Below the pieces are notes generated by a model. That model saw nothing but the letters and a program-made list of their open reading frames with translations. It was not told the origin of the DNA and did not search any database. This document shows, piece after piece, positions 1-4,686 of a stretch of DNA of 6,024 nucleotides; the stretch's first letter is position 1; every line of letters starts with the position of its first letter. The position numbers and the translations under genes are program-made. The stretch comes from Desulfobacteraceae bacterium UBA5623 (GTDB lineage: Bacteria; Desulfobacterota; DSM-4660; Desulfatiglandales; Desulfatiglandaceae), in assembly GCA_002424495.1 (NCBI GenBank), contig DIKH01000401.1, forward strand, positions 220 to 6,243, written 5' to 3'.

Positions 1-441
1 CAGATGTATTTCAGGTTCGATGGCTGGTTTCTGACCGGCGATATGGCCCTCATAGATGAAGAGGGATATTTTTACCACCAGGGCAGGATAGACGACCTGA
101 TCAAGGTCGGTGAAAAAATGATCGGCCCATATGAGATAGAGCACATCCTTCAACAACACCCATCCGTGCTGGAGTCTGCCGTAATCGCAAAACCCAGTCA
201 TAGTAATGGACCAAATCTCAAGGCCTTTATCACATTGACAAAGGGCGTTGCACCGTCTGCGAGACTGAACCGGGAAATCAGGGCATTTGTGAAAGGGAAC
301 CTCTCATCTGAGGTGCCGCTGAACGAGATTGAATTCATAGAAAGGCTACCGAAAACCAGTTCAGGCAAACTCCTTCGCAGGGTCTTGAGGGCGAGAGAGA
401 TGGGCCTGCCGGATGGGAATCCCCTTGAGATGAAAGACTGA
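1..441 (+). CDS. AMP-forming acyl-CoA synthetase, C-terminal fragment
   Basis: This is the last 146 codons of an adenylate-forming acyl-CoA synthetase, cut by the window edge, so the true start lies upstream; the ATG at base 4 is internal. Enzymes of this family activate a carboxylic acid with ATP to an acyl-adenylate and then form the CoA thioester. Visible motifs, numbered within the fragment, are GWFLTGD (8-14, the aspartate that binds the ribose hydroxyls), the hinge motif GRIDDLIK (28-35), GPYEIE (42-47), which starts the mobile C-terminal domain, and PKTSSGK (117-123), whose Lys123 is the catalytic lysine of the adenylation half-reaction. All key residues are present and the reading frame is clean to TGA. 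The acyl substrate cannot be read from this part, because the acid-binding pocket lies in the missing N-terminal domain; acetyl-, medium-chain or aromatic-acid-CoA ligases are all possible. It is separated from the next gene by a long gap and is probably unrelated to it. Confidence 0.93.
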   Translation, partial: QMYFRFDGWFLTGDMALIDEEGYFYHQGRIDDLIKVGEKMIGPYEIEHILQQHPSVLESAVIAKPSHSNGPNLKAFITLTKGVAPSARLNREIRAFVKGNLSSEVPLNEIEFIERLPKTSSGKLLRRVLRAREMGLPDGNPLEMKD

Positions 442-490
442 CAAAACAGCAAATCCAGTCAGTCAGAGGCTACAGTTTGTCGTAAGCATC

Positions 491-602
491 GTAGGGTGCG
501 TTCTACGCACCGAAACAATTTCATGATGGGCAACCATTTGGCATATCATTCAAGGCGTTAGGTTCAATAAGTATTTTTTGTGGTGCATGAAATGCACCCT
601 AC
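491..602. repeat. REPIN-like element (two inverted REP hairpins)
   Basis: The element is 112 bases long and is bounded by perfect 9-base inverted termini, GTAGGGTGC at 491-499 and GCACCCTAC at 594-602. Each end folds into its own hairpin: GGTGCGT-TCT-ACGCACC at 495-511 and GGTGCAT-GAA-ATGCACC at 582-598. Read inward from either end, each unit is the tetranucleotide GTAG followed by a 7-bp stem with a 3-base loop. This is the layout of REP sequences mobilised by REP-associated tyrosine transposases (RAYTs, IS200/IS605-like). The two stems differ at the same base pair (G:C in one, A:T in the other), so each stem keeps its pairing. No RAYT gene is present in the window, so the element would depend on a transposase encoded elsewhere. 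The structure is seen directly; the assignment to REPINs rests on knowledge of the family. Confidence 0.82.
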
Positions 603-672
603 CCGGCTTGGCATCCTATTGCTATTTTCTTAAACGGTCATTTTTGATATCAAAATTGATGGGTTAAGCATA

Positions 673-690
673 AAAAATGCTGGCATTTTT
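673..690. other. Hairpin AAAAATGC-TG-GCATTTTT, terminator-like
   Basis: This is a perfect 8-base inverted repeat with a 2-base gap, ending in five T residues on the + strand and beginning with five A residues, so it could act as a weak bidirectional rho-independent terminator. It lies about 230 bases after the synthetase stop. The GC content of the stem is low and the loop is tight, so terminator function is uncertain. A 10-base perfect palindrome, CATAATTATG, follows at 699-708. Confidence 0.35.
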
Positions 691-794
691 GGCTATAACA
701 TAATTATGCCAAAGAGTTGCCGAGGTCCGACCCCCATCTCCCTCTAACACATCTAACCCATCTATAGTCTGAATAAAAAAGCATCCTTTTCCCC

Positions 795-822
795 TCGTTC
801 CCACGCTCCAGGGGTGGGACGC
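795..822. repeat. Degenerate REP-like repeat (TCGTTCCCACGCTCC type)
   Basis: The stretch TCGTTCCCACGCTCC at 795-809 followed by GGGGTGGGACGC at 811-822 resembles a dispersed bacterial intergenic repeat in which GTTCCCACGC is followed by its imperfect reverse complement. Here TCCCAC (799-804) can pair with GTGGGA (814-819), while the remaining arm positions have diverged. It is probably a decayed repeat copy. The assignment rests on recollection of the motif and on the visible partial inverted repeat. Confidence 0.4.
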
Positions 823-1174
823 ATAACTGTATTTACACCCTGCACCTAACCCACAGCCAATACGTACGGTTCGTTAGTTACTGCCTTTTTTGGCGATCCC
901 ATTTCAGATGGATGGACGAACAAAGAGTGATTTTCTCATTAACCTGTTCAACATTTGAGCACTTATGGTAATAATCGGTCAGAAAATAAAATGAAGGCAC
1001 CAGTACAAAAAGAAGCTTGTCTCAATAAAATGGGAAATTACTTGGCATCTGAACTCCATAAAGGTATATTTCTTCTGTTTTATAGTGGGGAATTATTGTT
1101 CATCTTTCCCGGTTTCACCTTTTGCTAATTTTGCTGTTAACCAAATCGGTTATGAGTGGTAAACAGGTCCAGAC

Positions 1175-3007
1175 ATGAGCTGTAAGCGCTTAAAAGACAG
1201 TTCGATCGCAAATCATAAACGCTCAGAAAATCCCGCGGATAAAGATTATTGTAAACCATCTCCGGATTCTTTCTTGTCGAATGCGCTTGCCGAACGGATC
1301 AAGGAACTCAATTGTCTATATGGCATTTCCAACCTGTTTGAGAATCAGGACGTATCCTTATCGTGGATTATGCAGCGTGCAGTTGAGCTGATTCCTGCGG
1401 CTTGGCAGTATCCGGAAAACGCGTGTGCGCGCATAAGGCTGGATGGTCAGGAGTATGTCTCAAAAAATTTTAAGGCGACACACTGGCGACAAAACACAAA
1501 AATTACCCTGAACGACATACATATTGGTGATGTAGATATATTTTATGTACAGGCACCCACAGACTGCGATGGGAGTCCGTTCTTAGAGGAAGAAGCCCGC
1601 CTTTTGCGAGCCATTGGTGAGCGGTTGAGTAAAGTTTTGTGGCTAAAGCGCTCCGAGGAAGCCCTTAAAGAAAGTGAAGAGCGTTATCGGGTGCTTACCG
1701 AACAGGTTGAAGAAGGTGTCACCCTTGTCCAAGATTCACGGTTTTTCTATGTAAATCCGGCATTTTGTAAAATGTTCAATGTCTTATCCGCGGAAGACAT
1801 ATACAACGGTCTGGTTCATCGCCCTCCAGCAGGTAATGTGGATGAAATTGCAAGCCTCTATGAATCTGAGACAGGTGGTATCATCGAGTTCAAAATTGAA
1901 GAAATTCACCAACTGGCAAGACCCAATAAAACCTTATGGGTACAAGTATGTCACAATCCAATTACCTTCAAAGGACGACCGGCCCTACTTTCAACCTTTA
2001 AGGACATAACTGAGATAAAAGAACAGCAAATGGCCGCCCAGCGCATTGCAGAGCGATTAGACAATGAAAACCGTGCGTTGCGATCTTCACTGAAAGAGCG
2101 GTATCGCCTCGGGGAAATTCTTGGCCGTTCGCAAGCCATGCAGGAAGTGTATGAGCTGATAATTAAAGCCGCTGCGACGGACGCGAGTGTTGCCGTATTT
2201 GGCGAATCCGGCTCGGGCAAAGAACTGGTTGCTCACGCCATACATAACTATAGTTCCAGGAAAAACAAGCGGTTTGTGGCAGTGAATTGCGGCGCAATTC
2301 AGGAATCCTTGTTTGAAAGAGAATTTTTCGGACACCGTAAAGGGGCATTCTCCAGTGCCCATGCCGATTCTCCAGGCTATCTGGACATGGCTGATGGCGG
2401 GACATTGTTTCTTGATGAGGTCAGCGATTTAACCGTCAACATGCAGGCCAAGCTTCTCAGGGCCATAGAAGGCGGCGGCTATCGGCCGGTGGGCGGAACG
2501 GAGACAATCTCGACGGATTTTCGTATCATATCGGCATCAAATGCCGATTTAGGCAACAAAGTCACCTGCGGCCAGATGCGCAAGGATTTTTTCTACCGAA
2601 TTCAAGTGATACAAATTCAATTGCCTCCATTGCGTGAGCGCAAACAGGATATCCCATTGTTGGTGGAGCACTTTTTGCGCAATATGAAAGCCCCTTCCGG
2701 CATGGCCAATGTTCCCGGCCGCACAATGGATATTCTCATGGATTACGATTGGCCGGGAAATGTCCGCGAACTGCGCAATGTATTGCAGCGTTATGTAACC
2801 TTGGGCCACGTTGAATTTCTTACACCCGGTTACGAGTCTAAAACGGCATCGCCCGGAACACAAATTAGTCTACGCGAGGCCGTTCAGGAATTGGAAAAAT
2901 CCCTCATTACAAAAGCCTTGCATCAAGCGGGTGGTAACAGAACCCGGGCTGCTACTCTGTTAGGAATCTCACGACGTGCGCTTTTTCGGAAGATGCCCTT
3001 ACCTTGA
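1175..3007 (+). CDS. Sigma-54-dependent transcriptional activator with GAF-like, PAS, AAA+ and Fis-type HTH domains
   Basis: This cytoplasmic 610-residue bacterial enhancer-binding protein uses ATP hydrolysis to remodel sigma-54 RNA polymerase. Domains in order: a GAF-like sensory region (about 40-160), a PAS domain (about 165-285, closing with FKDITEIKEQQ), a short coiled-coil linker (285-310), the AAA+ domain (about 312-545) and a Fis-type helix-turn-helix (about 570-607). Walker A is GESGSGKE (343-350), Walker B is GTLFLDE (409-415), the arginine-finger region is RKDFFYRI (469-476) and sensor II is GNVREL (528-533). The sigma-54-contacting loop, normally GAFTGA, reads GAFSSA (390-395, bases 2342-2359). 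The HTH ends abruptly after RRALFRKM with only PLP, a few residues shorter than usual. There is no receiver domain, so control is probably by ligand or redox sensing rather than by phosphorylation. The ATG at 1175 is the first start after an in-frame stop at 1160-1162; its Shine-Dalgarno is weak (ACAGG). The likely target is the -24/-12 promoter just downstream. Confidence 0.95.
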   Translation: MSCKRLKDSSIANHKRSENPADKDYCKPSPDSFLSNALAERIKELNCLYGISNLFENQDVSLSWIMQRAVELIPAAWQYPENACARIRLDGQEYVSKNFKATHWRQNTKITLNDIHIGDVDIFYVQAPTDCDGSPFLEEEARLLRAIGERLSKVLWLKRSEEALKESEERYRVLTEQVEEGVTLVQDSRFFYVNPAFCKMFNVLSAEDIYNGLVHRPPAGNVDEIASLYESETGGIIEFKIEEIHQLARPNKTLWVQVCHNPITFKGRPALLSTFKDITEIKEQQMAAQRIAERLDNENRALRSSLKERYRLGEILGRSQAMQEVYELIIKAAATDASVAVFGESGSGKELVAHAIHNYSSRKNKRFVAVNCGAIQESLFEREFFGHRKGAFSSAHADSPGYLDMADGGTLFLDEVSDLTVNMQAKLLRAIEGGGYRPVGGTETISTDFRIISASNADLGNKVTCGQMRKDFFYRIQVIQIQLPPLRERKQDIPLLVEHFLRNMKAPSGMANVPGRTMDILMDYDWPGNVRELRNVLQRYVTLGHVEFLTPGYESKTASPGTQISLREAVQELEKSLITKALHQAGGNRTRAATLLGISRRALFRKMPLP

Positions 3008-3015
3008 GCGCCAAA

Positions 3016-3035
3016 ATCGCCCGCAACAGGGCGAT
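3016..3035. terminator. Hairpin after the activator gene, possible terminator
   Basis: ATCGCCC at 3016-3022 and GGGCGAT at 3029-3035 form a perfect 7-bp GC-rich stem with a 6-base loop, nine bases after the activator stop codon. No T-run follows directly (the next bases are AAAGCCCGC), so it is not a canonical intrinsic terminator. It may act as a 3'-end stabiliser or a rho-assisted end, or it may be a distal protein-binding inverted repeat. Confidence 0.4.
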
Positions 3036-3094
3036 AAAGCCCGCATTAGCAATCCTTTATAATTCAGAAGGTTATATCGCTTTTCATTAATTTG

Positions 3095-3115
3095 AACGGG
3101 CGGTTTTTTCCCGTT
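3095..3115. promoter_or_regulatory. Inverted repeat AACGGG-N9-CCCGTT, candidate activator (UAS) site
   Basis: The arms AACGGG (3095-3100) and CCCGTT (3110-3115) form a perfect 6-base inverted repeat whose centre lies about 111 bases upstream of the transcription start predicted from the sigma-54 promoter. That distance is typical for the upstream activating sequence of a Fis-type enhancer-binding protein, and such a protein is encoded immediately upstream. The spacer contains six T residues, so a weak terminator-like structure is an alternative reading. The repeat is seen directly; its role as a binding site is inferred. Confidence 0.4.
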
Positions 3116-3159
3116 TACATATTTGTCTTAACCTCATTTTTAATTAACTACGCTATATA

Positions 3160-3172
3160 AATCAAGTGGTTA
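3160..3172 (+). promoter_or_regulatory. ihf site: IHF binding site, full consensus match
   Basis: The 13 bases AATCAAGTGGTTA match the IHF consensus WATCAANNNNTTR at every defined position, with AT-rich DNA on the 5' side. The site lies about 44-56 bases upstream of the predicted transcription start, between the -24 element and the candidate upstream activator site. IHF sites occupy this position in many sigma-54 promoters, where bending brings the activator to the polymerase. Part of it overlaps a short palindrome, GGTTA-TAT-TAACC (3168-3180). Confidence 0.65.
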
Positions 3173-3188
3173 TATTAACCTATCGGAT

Positions 3189-3205
3189 TTGGCATCCCCT
3201 TTGCT
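3189..3205 (+). promoter_or_regulatory. Sigma-54 (-24/-12) promoter
   Basis: The sequence TTGGCATCCCCTTTGCT carries GG at 3191-3192 and GC at 3203-3204, exactly the 12-base register required by sigma-54 polymerase, within the consensus YTGGCACG-N4-TTGCW. Only two weakly conserved positions differ (CG is TC). The predicted start is near 3216. It is intergenic, points into the five-gene cassette, lies 30 bases downstream of an IHF site and follows a gene for a sigma-54 activator, so the context agrees on all counts. Confidence 0.9.
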
Positions 3206-3255
3206 CTAATATCATATCAACGAGCAGCGCATAATTGGTTACTTTTGTGCCACGG

Positions 3256-3519
3256 ATGAATGACGAAAAATATATGTTGGGATTTTTTACCATGGAACTG
3301 GTCAAAAATAGAGCCTCCGGCAAGCCCTTTATCCTTCTTGATGATACCGCAGACGGCTACCTTGTGCTTATTACACCGGAAGGCAAGGTCAAACGCCTTG
3401 AGCGGCATCTATTCGGGTCTCCTATTTCAGCTGATCTTAATAATTCACAATTACATAGCCATCTTACACCCGCACAGATGGATAAGTATATAGAACGTGA
3501 AGAATATATGGATTATTAA
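3256..3519 (+). CDS. Unknown 87-residue protein, first gene of the sigma-54 cassette
   Basis: I do not recognise this protein. It is a small, probably soluble protein without a signal peptide or membrane helix. The middle (about residues 24-53 of the ATG-3256 form) alternates hydrophobic and polar residues in a beta-rich pattern (FILLDDTADGYLVLITPEGKVKR, interrupted by turns), followed by a charged, acidic C-terminus ending in DKYIEREEYMDY. The start is uncertain: the frame opens with TTG at 3235, which has only a GAG ten bases upstream, GTG at 3247 is possible, and ATG codons lie at 3256, 3274 and 3292. None has a clear Shine-Dalgarno. ATG 3256 is chosen because it is the first ATG after the predicted transcript start near 3216 and leaves a 40-base leader. 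Being the first gene after the -24/-12 promoter, it should be strongly sigma-54 controlled. The next gene follows after 85 bases. Confidence 0.72.
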   Translation: MNDEKYMLGFFTMELVKNRASGKPFILLDDTADGYLVLITPEGKVKRLERHLFGSPISADLNNSQLHSHLTPAQMDKYIEREEYMDY

Positions 3520-3532
3520 ACACTTGGAGATT

Positions 3533-3574
3533 ATGCATGCGGACATTATCGGTTTTAATCAATTGGCGCCATAA
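3533..3574 (+). CDS. Possible 13-residue small ORF between cassette genes 1 and 2
   Basis: An ATG at 3533 preceded by TTGGAG (3524-3529) opens a 13-codon frame, MHADIIGFNQLAP, ending in TAA at 3572-3574. The Shine-Dalgarno is good in sequence, but its spacing to ATG is short (about three bases after GGAG). The frame ends 30 bases before the start of the HEAT-like gene, so it could be a translated leader that couples translation, or mere chance. Only this weak signal supports it. Confidence 0.2.
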   Translation: MHADIIGFNQLAP

Positions 3575-3590
3575 GAGATGAATTTTCAGA

Positions 3591-3597
3591 AGGGGAG
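3591..3597 (+). promoter_or_regulatory. Shine-Dalgarno AGGGGAG fixing the start of the HEAT-like gene
   Basis: This purine-rich site lies seven bases before the ATG at 3605. The frame also contains an ATG at 3578, but that codon has only a weak GAG upstream and would place the ribosome site inside the coding sequence, so 3605 is preferred. Confidence 0.75.
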
Positions 3598-3604
3598 CAG
3601 CTCA

Positions 3605-4021
3605 ATGAAACAAGATCCCTTTGGAGACCTCAATAATTGGGGGCTTGTTCTGGATATCGTTGATGAACTGGCAGATGCCGGCAAACTTTCTGAATGTCAG
3701 CCCGGGCTGATTCGAATACTGAAATACAAAGGAAACTGGCGGCTTCGCGAGGAGGTGCTGAAAAGAGTCGGAGGGATTCAAGGCCCCTCCCCTCAACTGA
3801 TTTATCAGGTGCTCAGCATACTGGATGATGACAATAGCTATTACGATGTCAGAATTCTCGCCAGCGACGCATTAACCCAAATGCTGAAAAATGTCCAAGA
3901 CGGTTTCGATGGTGAAATAAATGTGTCAGTACGAAAAATAACCGAAAGGCTGAGGGCTACACCTCATCCATCCATGTTTGACAATGCATTAAAAACCCTC
4001 TACTTGGAGATTAACCCTTAA
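3605..4021 (+). CDS. HEAT-repeat-like helical protein (138 residues)
   Basis: This is a soluble, all-helical protein with paired amphipathic helices. Helix pairs are visible around residues 12-26, 33-41, 46-57, 62-74, 80-95 and 107-117. The stretches RLREEVLKRVGGI (46-58) and DVRILASDALTQML (81-94) have the D/R and V/A spacing of HEAT repeats, which usually serve as protein-protein scaffolds and have no catalytic function. No signal peptide, membrane segment or metal motif is seen. The ATG at 3605 is preferred over 3578 because of AGGGGAG seven bases upstream. It sits second in the cassette, 56 bases before the Cys-motif gene, and may act as an adaptor for the other cassette products. The HEAT assignment is by pattern only; the family is otherwise unrecognised. 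Confidence 0.85.
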   Translation: MKQDPFGDLNNWGLVLDIVDELADAGKLSECQPGLIRILKYKGNWRLREEVLKRVGGIQGPSPQLIYQVLSILDDDNSYYDVRILASDALTQMLKNVQDGFDGEINVSVRKITERLRATPHPSMFDNALKTLYLEINP

Positions 4022-4077
4022 CTTCTTGATAATATAAATGAATTAGCCTTAATAATTATTTCAAAAAGGAGGGCATC

Positions 4078-4314
4078 ATGGTTCAAAAAATCAATGAGTT
4101 AGGGATATGCGGTACTTGTGTCTACCGATCGGCTTGTATTTATCTGAGAAATAGCATGAAAGAAGGAAAACCTGTTTTGCAATGTGAAGAATTTGATGGT
4201 TCCGGTTCGAGAAAAGATTGGGAAGACCTGTCGTCGATCCACTCTTTTTCTACTGCCCCATGCTTTGGCGTAAAAAGTCTGATTCGAGGGCAGGAGTCAT
4301 TAGAAAAACCTTAA
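4078..4314 (+). CDS. Small four-cysteine protein, putative metal or Fe-S binding (78 residues)
   Basis: The N-terminal half carries Cys11-x2-Cys14-x5-Cys20-x15-Cys36, with the last cysteine in the sequence QCEEFD. Four cysteines in this arrangement suggest binding of zinc or an iron-sulfur cluster, though no metal can be proven from sequence. I recall similar short proteins ending their motif in C-E-E-F/Y from anaerobic deltaproteobacteria, without a defined function. The tail after residue 40 is polar and Ser-rich, with one further Cys62, and looks disordered. The start is secure: AAGGAGG at 4066-4072 lies five bases before ATG. It is third in the cassette, 22 bases before the STAS-like gene. 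Roles as a redox switch or a small electron or metal carrier are open inferences. Confidence 0.85.
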   Translation: MVQKINELGICGTCVYRSACIYLRNSMKEGKPVLQCEEFDGSGSRKDWEDLSSIHSFSTAPCFGVKSLIRGQESLEKP

Positions 4315-4336
4315 ATTATTTTAAGGAGATCGTATC

Positions 4337-4684
4337 ATGGCATCGAATTTTAAGATTACCTCACATCAAAGCAGTGAAAATCTGCATTTGAAACTGATAG
4401 GGGATTTTGACGGTAGTTCGGCGTGGCAACTTTTAAATTTACTAAGAAAGGCTTCTAAAGGCTTTAATAGAATAATTATCCATACCAATGGGTTAAATAA
4501 CATTTATCCATTTGGTGTTCACACGTTTCACCAAATTCTAAGTAATCTTGCGAGAGATCAAATCCGCCTCCTGTTTACAGGGGAGAAGGCCGATCAGATT
4601 TCGCCTGAAAAAAATTTGCGCGTTTACCCTAGCCAATATAGTAATAAAGAATCGAGAATGCCGCAAGGCCAGGAAAGAGGTTGA
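4337..4684 (+). CDS. STAS-like domain protein lacking the phosphorylation serine (115 residues)
   Basis: The layout follows anti-sigma-factor antagonist (STAS) folds: a beta pair with LHLKLIGDFDG (16-26), helix SSAWQLLNLLRKAS (27-40), strand FNRIIIHTNGL (43-53), a helix after NNIYPFGVHTFHQIL (54-68) and strand IRLLFTG (75-81). In classical SpoIIAA-type antagonists the turn before the second helix reads D-S-S/T-G and the serine is phosphorylated. Here it reads Y-P-F-G (57-60), so phospho-switching by that residue is not possible. It may be a constitutive binding module or may bind a small ligand. The last 25 residues are polar and likely unstructured. AAGGAG at 4323-4328 lies eight bases before ATG. 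The stop overlaps the next gene's leader, with only two bases between TGA (4682-4684) and the following ATG, indicating translational coupling. Fold assignment is moderate. Confidence 0.83.
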   Translation: MASNFKITSHQSSENLHLKLIGDFDGSSAWQLLNLLRKASKGFNRIIIHTNGLNNIYPFGVHTFHQILSNLARDQIRLLFTGEKADQISPEKNLRVYPSQYSNKESRMPQGQERG

Positions 4685-4686
4685 AT

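Larger units (their letters stand above)
442..1174. other. Long intergenic region, repeat-rich, no convincing gene
   Basis: This 733-base stretch separates the synthetase from the activator gene. It holds the REPIN-like element, a terminator-like hairpin and a second degenerate repeat (listed separately). The rest is AT-rich with stops in all frames. The longest tolerable small frame on the + strand is 991-1128 (45 codons, beginning MKAPVQKEAC), but it lacks a Shine-Dalgarno sequence and its second half is a run of hydrophobic residues, so I do not call it. The promoter of the activator gene must lie in the last few hundred bases. A weak sigma-70-like candidate is TGTTCA at 945-950 with TAATAA at 969-974 (18-base spacer), but it is not strong enough to call. 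An inverted repeat TAACC-N5-GGTTA lies at 1138-1152, just before the activator start. Confidence 0.7.

Noticed and set aside
491..822. Several short hairpins considered as a CRISPR array
   Set aside because: The units are inverted rather than direct, are not regularly spaced and have no unique spacers of constant length.
1042..1058. TTGGCATCTG stretch upstream of the activator as a -24 element
   Set aside because: No GC at the -12 register (the bases are CC), so it cannot be a sigma-54 promoter by the strict rule.
991..1128. 45-codon + strand frame starting MKAPVQKEAC
   Set aside because: No Shine-Dalgarno, AT-rich composition, hydrophobic random-looking C-terminal half and no recognisable family; likely chance in intergenic DNA.
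1152..1178. Eight-codon frame whose TGA overlaps the activator ATG (ATGA)
   Set aside because: No ribosome site before it and too short to distinguish from chance; not called as a leader peptide.
2549..2863. 104-codon minus-strand frame inside the activator gene
   Set aside because: Opposite to the AAA+ and HTH coding sequence whose motifs are intact; it shows no family signature and is a shadow.
2995..3060. Possible frameshift at the end of the activator (a one-base shift would extend it to a TAA at 3058-3060)
   Set aside because: The extension reads MPYLERQNRPQQ and does not resemble the usual end of a Fis-type HTH; only a few residues are missing in the actual frame, so a natural short end is as likely.
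3522..4013. 12-base direct repeat ACTTGGAGATTA at 3522 and 4002
   Set aside because: About one 12-base match is expected by chance in a window of this size, and the second copy is within coding sequence; the flanks do not match.
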